From Butyrivibrio sp. MB2005 (GTDB lineage: Bacteria > Bacillota > Clostridia > Lachnospirales > Lachnospiraceae): 64,000 nucleotides of DNA. The DNA lies in assembly GCF_000424285.1 (NCBI RefSeq), contig NZ_AUJP01000016.1, positions 62,001 to 126,000 of the forward strand, read 5' to 3'. The notes beneath the pieces were generated by a model. That model ran no database searches. It had not been told where the DNA came from and saw only the letters and a program-made list of their open reading frames with translations. Below, in pieces: positions 34,416-43,369 of the stretch (its first letter is position 1; each line of letters begins with the position of its first letter). Made by a program: the position numbers and the translations under genes.

Positions 34416-37400
34416 TTAATTTACTACAACCTTAACCTTACATTTCTTTTTGTTATATGTAGTAATGGTAATTGTTGAAGTGCCCTTTTTCTTTGCAAGA
34501 ATAGCACCCTGAGGGGTTACATATACACTATTCTTCTTGCTGCTCTTAAATCCATATCTTCCACAGCCTGCCCCGCTATTTACCTGAGGTTGTAACAGAT
34601 AAACATCGCCCACAGACAGATTTACGGTTGCTTCCGGCACAGAAACTGATTTAGGTGCAGTACCTACAGTTACACTCATCAATCCCTTCATCTTGTTCTG
34701 AGTTGCAGTAATAACTGCGTTACCTTTTTTCTTACCTTTAATCTCTGACTTGGAAGCAGCAGCTATTTTCTTCTTACTGCTCTTAACACTTACCTTTCCT
34801 TTTTCACTTGTAAGCAGATAGGGTTCAAACTTCTCTCCCTTACCGAGAGTTATTTTACCATCTGAATAAAAAGCAGCCTTACTGGTCTTATCAATGTAAA
34901 CGCTTCTCTTACCTTTAAACTTGGAATTAACTGAAGCGCACAGATTATTAGATGTCTTTTTAACAGTACATTTTGTCTGAACCTGAACTGCCATCTTTCT
35001 GGCACCATAAATGCAGTTATCAGCTATCAGTTTTACTGTGCTGTTCTTTTTTACAAACAAGCCGACAACGCCACCGATTAGCGTATTGCCGCTTATCTCA
35101 TCAATAGAGCATGAATCTGTAACAGATAAAATATTACCTGTATCACGACCCTTAATTGTATTGCCGGTAATTACCTGACCTGATACTGTTCCCAGATACA
35201 AGCCAACGCAGTTAGAGCCTTTCATTCCCTCGATAGTATTATCACTTACTGTGGCACTAGAGCAATACATCGCAGAAATACCACGCTCCATGGTACCATG
35301 TATATTGTTTGAAGTAATTGTGAAACCACCTATGTTAATTTCACCTTTAGGAAGATTATTAGTACCCTTCTTAACTTCAAATCCACCATAACGGATGCCG
35401 GTCTTGATATCACTATTTGTTTCTACAAGGCCTATATCATTTCCGCTTATCACGCAGTTACATGAATATTCCAATGCGCCTTTGCTGACGCTGCTTGAGC
35501 CATTTTTCAGATACAACGAGCCTTCTGTCTGCCTGAAATCAATACCTGTACCTACATTTACCAAAGTATTGTTCTGAATCTGGCTATCCTTGAAATTTCT
35601 GGCCACGATCGCTGTTCCTTTAATGTTTGTAAAGGTATTATCGTGAATGTTCACGTTAGAATAATAATTTCCAACTACGGAATGATGGCTTCCCAAACCT
35701 CTTATAAGATTTTCGAATGTACATCCTGTTATTTCAACATTTTCACAGGCAAGATCATCATAAACTCCGTTATTCCAAACAAAATTTTCTGCGCTGTGTG
35801 AAACATCCAGCTGAATTGCTTCCAATGAGCTTCCTTTATCAGTATAGTCCCTGAATGTGCAGTCCTTAACAAGGAAATTTCTTGTTGCTGCAACCTCAAC
35901 ATGGTGACTATCGTATGCATCCTTGAAGGTAACACCATCAAAGGTCAGGCCATCTACATGCGCAAATCGAATCATACATGTTCCGCTTCCCGATTTGTTT
36001 CTTCCGCAGCCATCCCATGTGCCACCCTTAATCGTAATATTCTTATAAGCATCAAATCCTGCTAAAGAACCAAGAGATGCAAGCCCAGTCTCGACACGCC
36101 AATCACCGGACAGAAGATTAAGATAACCATCAGCGCCGTAAATAGTAGTGCCTGCTGTCATATCGATAATTGTATTTGAAGAAATATACAACGAATTTAC
36201 TTTTACCGGATAACTTCCTGCAGGAAGAATAATGGTATATGTATTATTAATATCATTTCTTGACTGGTCAAGAGCTGCCTGAACCATTCCCTGGAAATTA
36301 CCTTCGTTAAGGTCCCCAGAGCTGAAGGTGTATGTATGCGTACTGGCATTTAAAAAGGCAGATGGATCATAACCATTTGCAAGCACTACGGAATACACCG
36401 AGAAAGAATCCGCCTTTACTTCAACCTCAAGTTCATCCGGTTCTTTGTATTCGTACCCTGTGTTATCCTCAACAGGCTCGGGAGTTTCTTCCTGATAATC
36501 AGTATTTATGTCTGCAAGGCTATCTTCTGAAACAGGAATTTCTTCACCTGAAGACTCTTCATCTGTTTCTTCAATTTCTTCTACTTCTTCAATATCTTCA
36601 TCTGCATTTGCGTCATCAGCATTTTCATACTCTATGTCTTCATTTGCCGCATCTGCAACTTCTTGAGCATCTTCCCTTAATTCTTCAAGGTCTTCATCAG
36701 ACATTGCCTGTATGATTTCACCTTCTGAAACAACATTTGTTTCACTCTCCAGTTCATCAGCCTTAGCTTCGTCATCGATATGCATAACCTTTATCTGAGG
36801 ATCCACTGAATACTCGTAAAGAGTCTCCATTTCTCTGCTTATTTCGAAGCGCAGATTAACACTGGATCCTTCTACAGGCTGTACTTCCTTTCCGTCTGCA
36901 TCCTTAAAGGTAATATCGAAAGAAGCGCTGCCAAGTACGGAGCCATCAATTTTTTTCTCAAGAATCTTATCTATATCCTTGTTATTAACCTTCTCAACAG
37001 ATTTAACACTGACGGTAGTGCCGTTTGGTAACACATTTTCATCAGCTGATATATTTATTGTGAATCCGTCTATTTCTGTTGAATAATCAAAGGCATCTGA
37101 CTGAAGTTCAGCAGGCTCTTCATCAGCGGTTTCTTCTGTATTCTTTTCCGTTTCTTCTGCATTAGGCTGTTCCTCTGCGTTATCAGAAGCCTGGGCATCC
37201 TCGCTGGTTTCATCCTGATTCACATCAGTTTCAGCAGCAGCGGTAGTATCTTCTGTATCCGTTTCTGGTGTTTCTTCGCCGGTAGCAGGCTCTTCACTGC
37301 TTGGCGCCGGTTCTTCCCCGCCTTCTTCCTGACCTGCAGAATCTGAAGCGCTTTCATTCTCACTTGAAGAATCTGAAGCACTTTCATCCTGTCCCTGCGA

Positions 37401-37673
37401 TTCCTGCTCATCACCGGTGTCAGCTGCTTCATCACTGCTACCGGTATCATTGGCATCACCAGCTGCTTCATCTTCGCTCTCCGGTGCTCCTTCTTCTCCG
37501 GATGTCTGCATGGTTTCTGCCTGCGGATTCTCTGTCACAATGTCAGTATCACGATTCTCATCATCGAGATCCTGTCCATACGAATCCGTCGCTTTTGCCT
37601 GAATGGAACATACTCCATCACAGGGCGAGATTACCAGTAATCCTGTTAAAATAAGTGCTACGATACGTTTCAT
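34416..37673 (-). CDS. Secreted right-handed beta-helix surface protein with Big_2-like domains
   Basis: This is a 1,085-residue paralogue of the protein at 22,886-25,861 with the same order of parts. It has a signal peptide (about 1-28), a very long acidic Ser/Glu/Asp/Thr tether (about 30-195), a beta domain containing SADENVLPNGTTVSVK, a second acidic patch (about 315-415), a beta-helix (about 450-900; VEITGCTFENLIRGLGSHHSVVG matches the other protein closely) and Big_2-like repeats at the end (KKKIAAASKSEIKGKKKGNA; NSVYVTPQGAILAKKKGTS). The start has AAAGGGGG upstream. No sortase signal is present. It sits inside the glycan operon, which suggests it binds or processes the polymer, or anchors to it. 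Enzyme activity is not shown by recognised catalytic residues. Confidence 0.82.
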   Translation of the reverse strand: MKRIVALILTGLLVISPCDGVCSIQAKATDSYGQDLDDENRDTDIVTENPQAETMQTSGEEGAPESEDEAAGDANDTGSSDEAADTGDEQESQGQDESASDSSSENESASDSAGQEEGGEEPAPSSEEPATGEETPETDTEDTTAAAETDVNQDETSEDAQASDNAEEQPNAEETEKNTEETADEEPAELQSDAFDYSTEIDGFTINISADENVLPNGTTVSVKSVEKVNNKDIDKILEKKIDGSVLGSASFDITFKDADGKEVQPVEGSSVNLRFEISREMETLYEYSVDPQIKVMHIDDEAKADELESETNVVSEGEIIQAMSDEDLEELREDAQEVADAANEDIEYENADDANADEDIEEVEEIEETDEESSGEEIPVSEDSLADINTDYQEETPEPVEDNTGYEYKEPDELEVEVKADSFSVYSVVLANGYDPSAFLNASTHTYTFSSGDLNEGNFQGMVQAALDQSRNDINNTYTIILPAGSYPVKVNSLYISSNTIIDMTAGTTIYGADGYLNLLSGDWRVETGLASLGSLAGFDAYKNITIKGGTWDGCGRNKSGSGTCMIRFAHVDGLTFDGVTFKDAYDSHHVEVAATRNFLVKDCTFRDYTDKGSSLEAIQLDVSHSAENFVWNNGVYDDLACENVEITGCTFENLIRGLGSHHSVVGNYYSNVNIHDNTFTNIKGTAIVARNFKDSQIQNNTLVNVGTGIDFRQTEGSLYLKNGSSSVSKGALEYSCNCVISGNDIGLVETNSDIKTGIRYGGFEVKKGTNNLPKGEINIGGFTITSNNIHGTMERGISAMYCSSATVSDNTIEGMKGSNCVGLYLGTVSGQVITGNTIKGRDTGNILSVTDSCSIDEISGNTLIGGVVGLFVKKNSTVKLIADNCIYGARKMAVQVQTKCTVKKTSNNLCASVNSKFKGKRSVYIDKTSKAAFYSDGKITLGKGEKFEPYLLTSEKGKVSVKSSKKKIAAASKSEIKGKKKGNAVITATQNKMKGLMSVTVGTAPKSVSVPEATVNLSVGDVYLLQPQVNSGAGCGRYGFKSSKKNSVYVTPQGAILAKKKGTSTITITTYNKKKCKVKVVVN

Positions 37674-37722
37674 TTTTCCCCCTTTCAGAAAAACATATAA
37701 CTTAACCTTTCGGTTTGCATCC

Positions 37723-38685
37723 TTATCTTATATCCAGAATATCAACGATTTCTTTCTCCGCAGAATTATATTTGTTACTGTCATAGCTCCACCTCTCATC
37801 CATCTGAAGCTCATGGGCTTTACTCAGAACTTCTTTTGCAGCCTTTCCACTTTCGGTACCTTCTATCAGTTCCACTCGTTTATTTCCAATTTTAAAAAGA
37901 TGGATCAGATAAAGATCGTCTGTGATAAGTGCACAGGATGCGTATGACAGATGCATTGTATCAGTACCGGGGTATTCAACCCTTACATCAAAGTCATTAC
38001 TGCATTCTCTCATTATGAGCTCAGATAGTCTTGAGCTACGGAATATGTATACTATTTTACCACTTGTCTGTCCCTGAATTAGCTTCATAAGAGTTAAAAT
38101 TTCATTAACTATTTTTCCCTCATCCGGAATCTCGTCCTGATCCCCAAGTGAAACATAACAGATATTAGCATCTCCAGGTATTTTATTCTCCATACGGACC
38201 TGATTTACAGCTTCATCCCGGGACGCATTATCTATTCCGGATGGCAGGCATCTCACAATCCTCTCATCGTCGGATATCCCCGTAAGGTCACTTAGGTATC
38301 TTTCAAATAATGGAAATGTACATATTATTTTGTTATAGGCATCAAACATTTTTTTCAGATTCTTGCCGGTTTTCATGGCATCATCCAGTTCTCTTGCCCA
38401 GTACTCGCCGGGAGAAAGCAAACAGATTCTTTCAGGTATGGCAGAAAAATCTGCATTTTTTCCTGATAATGAAAAATCATCGCAAATAACCGTATCTTTA
38501 CCCTGTGCTCTCGAAATAACCTGTTCCTTAATACCCTTTTTCTCGTTCGCGCCTTTTCTTCGGGGCTCTATGCACATATCGCTCAGATCACAGTTTTCCT
38601 TATTTGACAGTGCATGTCTTATACGCCTTAGTTCATCTGACCCTTTATTTTTGCTTGTGCTTAAAAAGAATATACTTCTTCCCAT
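37723..38685 (-). CDS. Unrecognised 320-residue protein, possibly degenerate GT-B/CDP-glycerol transferase fold
   Basis: I do not recognise a defined family. The protein is soluble, has no signal peptide and reads as two Rossmann-like halves (RSIFFLSTSKNKGSDEL at the start; VSLGDQDEIPDEG at about 178). The segment MHLSYASCALITDDLYLIHLFKIGNKRVEL resembles the ADILITDYSS..FEF..GKP region of CDP-glycerol glycerophosphotransferases, but the catalytic WHA and HP motifs are missing. It lies 8 bases after a GT2/CDP-glycerol transferase gene, so it may be an accessory or inactive partner. Coding status is supported by its tight fit in the operon. Confidence 0.6.
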   Translation of the reverse strand: MGRSIFFLSTSKNKGSDELRRIRHALSNKENCDLSDMCIEPRRKGANEKKGIKEQVISRAQGKDTVICDDFSLSGKNADFSAIPERICLLSPGEYWARELDDAMKTGKNLKKMFDAYNKIICTFPLFERYLSDLTGISDDERIVRCLPSGIDNASRDEAVNQVRMENKIPGDANICYVSLGDQDEIPDEGKIVNEILTLMKLIQGQTSGKIVYIFRSSRLSELIMRECSNDFDVRVEYPGTDTMHLSYASCALITDDLYLIHLFKIGNKRVELIEGTESGKAAKEVLSKAHELQMDERWSYDSNKYNSAEKEIVDILDIR

Positions 38686-38693
38686 TTATTCTC

Positions 38694-41471
38694 TTATTTC
38701 TCCATATATCCGTTTATAACCTGCGCAATTCTCTCCGAGCTGTGTCCATCGCAAGCAGACATATATTTGTCAGTAAACCTCTTGTATTCAGGTCCTGTCA
38801 CTTTTCTGTCATCAGAATTCAAAAACTCCACAAGTTCCTGCTGATTCTTAAGAATCTTACCCGGAAGATCCTTATTGTAATCCAGATAAAACTGCCTGTT
38901 GTAGGACTCAAAATCATAGCAGTAGAAAGCCATTGGTTTCCCTGTGAGCGAAAATTCAAATATCACTGACGAATAGTCTGTAATTAGGATATCAGCCACT
39001 AACATCATGTCATTGGTAGATATATCTCTGATCTCAAGAATGTTTTTACACTTACAAGGGACAATTTCATTAGTCATTAAGGGATGCGGACAAATCACTA
39101 ATACCTGATTCTCAGGGAGCGAAGCAGATAATGACTCAAAATCTATCGGAGGTCTGAAGTATTCCCTTCCATCATCACTATCGCGAAATGTGGGTGCATA
39201 CAGAATTACTTCCTTTCCATGCAAAGCCCCATATTCTTTATAAATCTTATTTCTTACATTATTTTTGTACTCTTCATCAAAAAACGTATCTGTCCTTGGG
39301 CATCCAAGTGGCTGAACATGCTCTACATCTATCTGAAAAGCATCCGCATAAATACTCCTAAGATTATCCGCGCTTACTGACACGAGATTGTACTGCATGT
39401 GGGTAGTTCTCTCGCTTCTTGCGGATATATTTGTTCCATACTGCCCAAACATCTTGAAGGCACCGCAAGCATGCCACAGCTGAACAACTCTCTGGTCGTC
39501 TCTTAGCTTGTAATACCTTAGATATTTCTCATAATCATCGGTAACGATTACCTTACTGCTGACGGTGTAATACTTCATCAAAAAAGTCATCCAGGCTGAA
39601 TGAGGCAACCTATGGGCACATATAACCTTGCTCCCCTTTATATACGGATAAAGCGCTTTGGCATTACCTTCAAGTTCTCCGTCTTTCCTGATACTGAAAA
39701 ACAAGACTCTGTTCTTAACATGCTTTGCCGCATAATCCAATACTTTTCTGGACCGCTTGGCAAAGCCGCCCTTTTCCTTAAGAGGCATTATCTGTCTGCC
39801 CACCTTAACAGGGTCCGTCTTTATCTCATCGCGATGGAGAAGCTTCCTTAATTCTTCGTTTGATGAAGATACGCCTACTGCAAATCTTTTTCTATCTTTC
39901 AAATAATCATCCCAGAAGTTTTCAGGTGCTTTCAAATAGAACACGAGTCCCTGGTGATATAAGGAAAACTCTCCTTTCTTTAGTCCCAGGTAAAGGGCTT
40001 CTGAAATGTTTTCTTTTGAAAAATCCAGCCATTTTTTTACAGAAGAAAGCCTGAACAGCTTATTATACGGATACTTTTCAAGCTGCATCCACCGAACCCC
40101 ATCCTCTCCTTCTTCAAAGGCAAGAACAGCTTCCCTGGATGGCTGTATTTCCATATCAAATCCATAAACGTTGTTATGATAAGCATATCCAACAAAATCC
40201 AGACATGTTTTCTTTATGTACTTTATTGACAAATCAAAAAAGAGATTCGAATAATATATGGCAGGGGACGCAAATAGTACAAATTCTGTATTTATGCGCT
40301 TTACTGCCTGAATCCAAAGTTCCTCTTCTGTCTCTGCCTCCAGATATATTACGCGACCATCATCCGAAAATATCTGACTGGCCTGATCTTTGACCTGTAT
40401 GGGAAGAAAAATGTTAAAAAAGGGAATATTCTGATTTTTGATACTCTCAAGACTTTTCTTCAGATATTCAGGCACACTGTTGTCTGCAAACATAACGACA
40501 GAAGCAAATCTGCATCCCTCCAGTGCATTTATATCTTTATCCATCACCTCGCAATATAGAGGGTATGCTTCTGTAAGGAGTGACTTACCATAGTCAGTAA
40601 GATGCTTATATGAATCATCAAGCTCCGTCATGATAATCTTTTTCAGGTCATCATCTATTTCAAAATAGTGTGCCAGAAATTTCTTGATCAGTGTTTTTGC
40701 CAGTTTAATATAAAACTCATCGAAGTATCTGGCATTGGAATTAGTCATCACGTCGCCGGCAAGGTTAAGGATTATTTTGTGAGCCTCTATGAAATCTCTA
40801 ATCTTTCTGGATGAAAGTGCGCCTGTAGCAGGAATATCCTCACCGCTCTGATCGAATCTTCGATATTTATAGACCTGCTCACTAAGACCGCAAATATTGC
40901 CGGCCTTATAAACACATTCCATTACAAAAACAGCATCCTCAGAATAAACAAGATCAGGAAAACTGATTTTTTCTCTCTTGATCAGTTCCAAAGAAAAGAG
41001 CTTGTTCCACAAAGCAAAACTCTTTAGGATATCAGAATCATAGGGACTTATGCTGTCCATCTCCAATAACCTGTTAATCTGAGTTGCAGCTCTTTTCATC
41101 TCATTATTGAATATGCTGTACCCTGCAATAACTATGTCAGCTTCCCTATCTTTTGCTCTGTCATAAAGAAGGCGTAAAGCTCCTTTTTCAAGTACATCAT
41201 CCGCATCTGCAAAAAAGACATACTCTCCGCTGCATATCTCCAGTGCCTTATTTCTGGCCGAAGATACCCCTGAGTTTTCCTGATGAAGCGATTTGAAAAA
41301 CTCATATTTATCAGAATACTCGTCCAGGATATCACCTGAACCATCAGTAGAACCATCATCTACAGCGATAACTTCAATATCTGATAAATCCTGGCTACAG
41401 ATACTGTCAAGACATTCATTCAGGAATTCCCTGGCATTATAAACCGGAACAACTACCGAAACTTTAATCAT
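38694..41471 (-). CDS. GT2 glycosyltransferase fused to CDP-glycerol glycerophosphotransferase domain
   Basis: This 925-residue cytoplasmic or membrane-associated enzyme combines three parts. Residues 1-about 300 are a GT-A family 2 transferase (VSVVVPVYNAREFLNECLDS; VDDGSTDGSGD; FADADD, the metal-binding DxD-like site). About 330-540 looks like a second, degraded GT2-like unit. About 570-925 is a TagF/TagB-type domain (LWHACGAFKMFG; ILYAPTFRDSDDG; CPHPLMTN; LITDYSSVIFEFSLTGKP). It probably adds a sugar and then a glycerol- or ribitol-phosphate, or extends a polymer of such repeats. It overlaps no neighbour but is spaced by 8 and 21 bases. The nucleotide donor could be CDP-glycerol or CDP-ribitol. 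Confidence 0.85.
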   Translation of the reverse strand: MIKVSVVVPVYNAREFLNECLDSICSQDLSDIEVIAVDDGSTDGSGDILDEYSDKYEFFKSLHQENSGVSSARNKALEICSGEYVFFADADDVLEKGALRLLYDRAKDREADIVIAGYSIFNNEMKRAATQINRLLEMDSISPYDSDILKSFALWNKLFSLELIKREKISFPDLVYSEDAVFVMECVYKAGNICGLSEQVYKYRRFDQSGEDIPATGALSSRKIRDFIEAHKIILNLAGDVMTNSNARYFDEFYIKLAKTLIKKFLAHYFEIDDDLKKIIMTELDDSYKHLTDYGKSLLTEAYPLYCEVMDKDINALEGCRFASVVMFADNSVPEYLKKSLESIKNQNIPFFNIFLPIQVKDQASQIFSDDGRVIYLEAETEEELWIQAVKRINTEFVLFASPAIYYSNLFFDLSIKYIKKTCLDFVGYAYHNNVYGFDMEIQPSREAVLAFEEGEDGVRWMQLEKYPYNKLFRLSSVKKWLDFSKENISEALYLGLKKGEFSLYHQGLVFYLKAPENFWDDYLKDRKRFAVGVSSSNEELRKLLHRDEIKTDPVKVGRQIMPLKEKGGFAKRSRKVLDYAAKHVKNRVLFFSIRKDGELEGNAKALYPYIKGSKVICAHRLPHSAWMTFLMKYYTVSSKVIVTDDYEKYLRYYKLRDDQRVVQLWHACGAFKMFGQYGTNISARSERTTHMQYNLVSVSADNLRSIYADAFQIDVEHVQPLGCPRTDTFFDEEYKNNVRNKIYKEYGALHGKEVILYAPTFRDSDDGREYFRPPIDFESLSASLPENQVLVICPHPLMTNEIVPCKCKNILEIRDISTNDMMLVADILITDYSSVIFEFSLTGKPMAFYCYDFESYNRQFYLDYNKDLPGKILKNQQELVEFLNSDDRKVTGPEYKRFTDKYMSACDGHSSERIAQVINGYMEK

Positions 41472-41492
41472 AATCTAGACAAAGGCTCCTTA

Positions 41493-43355
41493 TTAATCAT
41501 CAAAATCACAGGCTATTTTCAATGAAGCAGTACCATCATCAGAAAAAGAAACCTTATACAAGGCTGCTCCGTATATCTGCTCCCCGCCGAACATCTCAGC
41601 CAGCGCATCATCAAGATATGCATCTGAATCATAAACCCACAGATATGAATAATTTCCATTCAAAAGCAGCTGCGGAAGTGCGTCAACACCAAGGTCCTTA
41701 TTCAAAGCCAGTCTTATCATGCTGCCTTTTTCAGTAAACTTCCATGGCTCCGCATTGTAATTACTTACGTTTTTATCAAATGTATAAAAGGCAAAGTTAG
41801 AAGGATATTCAGAATCTCCTTCCTGATCCAGGAAATAAACTCTATCGGTCTCACCGATTGTTTTTTGAATTTCCTTAATCTGAGAACGTACCTCTTCTAT
41901 ATCATCATAACCGGTTATGTACTCAAGCCCGAATGCTGTCATATTGGACAAATATTTGTTATTTATGGCAAAGCAGAAAATCAAAAGCATAAAGAACATA
42001 TATCCCTCTCTAATCGGGATAGTTTCTTTAATTTCAGTTCCTGTCTCATCTGACACCAGGCTGCTCCAGGCTATAAGCACAACAAATATGCCAATGATGG
42101 AAAAATATCTTCCTACAGCCGCCATTTCAGCAGCTTCCTCGTAAGAAAAGACCACAAGGTATGCCATAAATAAAGCTGTGAGGTATATAAACAGTGAACC
42201 AATCTCTCCAAAAAGCAGTACTTTGCTCTTTATAACAGAGTTTTTATCATTCTTATATACAAAGGCCCTTACTTCCGCACAGATTACCAAAATAACAACT
42301 ATAGTTATCAGATAGAATTTTATTGCAGGGTTCACGGAAAGTGGTTTACCCACAATGGATTCAATAAATGCATAGGTAATCTGCTTCACGATTGCGGTTT
42401 CATATCTTTTAAGTCCCAAGCTGACAATTACTGTATATCCAAGAAGGCACCCTGCTGTAGTCACTAAAGCTGCAATAATGCCGATTTTTCTGCTTACTCT
42501 TAGCTTTCCACCCAGGACCATTTCTGTAATCTCATGACCTGCCACATACATAACGATAAGCAAGTCCATAAGTATTCCTATATATGACTTGAAAAAGAAC
42601 ACCATAATAAGCCCTGCAATGAGAACAGGAAGCTTTTTCTTATCCTTCAGGCTATGCCCTGATATCCACCAGGTAGTAATCCCTGCTGCCCATCCTGCAG
42701 TGGCCAAATCCACATAAAGGTTCTTTCCACCATAAAAATAGAATGCATAGAGAGACATATATACAACTGCAGCATAGAGGAAACATTTTTTCCACTCTTT
42801 CCATCTGCAATTATGAAAAGGCAGCATAAAACCAATCCAATACAGCACAGATGCAGACACATACATAAATGCCTCGTTATATCCTGTGAATTTTTCAAAA
42901 AACAGAATAAACAAAGATGTGCCATACTTCTGCCTAATATCGCCTATAAAATCACCCGGAACCGGTAAAGTATTTTTACCAAGCATATACTTCACAATCA
43001 TAGCCCATTGGTGAAGTTCATCGATATGTTGAATGAAATCGTGGAAAAATAGAATAGAATTCAATAATAAAACAGCAATAACTACCACAAAAGCAGGAGT
43101 GATAAACTCATTCCTGCTTCTGTCTTCTTTGCCCCTTTGGGTTATGAGCACAATAATTCCTATAACAGCTAATACTGCAAGCATGATTATGCCAATATTA
43201 AAATTCTTAAGATATCCTGAAAAGAACATCACCGTTATAATCGTAAATACAGACATAACAGTGCCTTCCATAATATCATAATTCAGCACCTTGGCATAAA
43301 AGACTGCTATGCAGGCTAATACTGCAAATGCTAAAAATAACATTGCAAAACTCAT
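41493..43355 (-). CDS. Polytopic membrane protein, possible GT-C glycosyltransferase or polymerase
   Basis: The 620-residue protein has about twelve to fourteen transmembrane helices up to residue about 465 and an extracytoplasmic C-terminal tail of about 150 residues. The first long outer loop contains IQHIDELHQWAMIVKYMLG, acidic residues placed as in GT39-type transferases, and later RQKYGTSLFILFFEKFTGYNEAFMY. No strict family motif was found, and a Wzy-like polymerase is also possible. It sits between two genes that encode CDP-glycerol transferase domains. Its role in moving sugars onto the polymer at the outer face is inference. Confidence 0.6.
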   Translation of the reverse strand: MSFAMLFLAFAVLACIAVFYAKVLNYDIMEGTVMSVFTIITVMFFSGYLKNFNIGIIMLAVLAVIGIIVLITQRGKEDRSRNEFITPAFVVVIAVLLLNSILFFHDFIQHIDELHQWAMIVKYMLGKNTLPVPGDFIGDIRQKYGTSLFILFFEKFTGYNEAFMYVSASVLYWIGFMLPFHNCRWKEWKKCFLYAAVVYMSLYAFYFYGGKNLYVDLATAGWAAGITTWWISGHSLKDKKKLPVLIAGLIMVFFFKSYIGILMDLLIVMYVAGHEITEMVLGGKLRVSRKIGIIAALVTTAGCLLGYTVIVSLGLKRYETAIVKQITYAFIESIVGKPLSVNPAIKFYLITIVVILVICAEVRAFVYKNDKNSVIKSKVLLFGEIGSLFIYLTALFMAYLVVFSYEEAAEMAAVGRYFSIIGIFVVLIAWSSLVSDETGTEIKETIPIREGYMFFMLLIFCFAINNKYLSNMTAFGLEYITGYDDIEEVRSQIKEIQKTIGETDRVYFLDQEGDSEYPSNFAFYTFDKNVSNYNAEPWKFTEKGSMIRLALNKDLGVDALPQLLLNGNYSYLWVYDSDAYLDDALAEMFGGEQIYGAALYKVSFSDDGTASLKIACDFDD

Positions 43356-43369
43356 TTATAATCTCCCAA

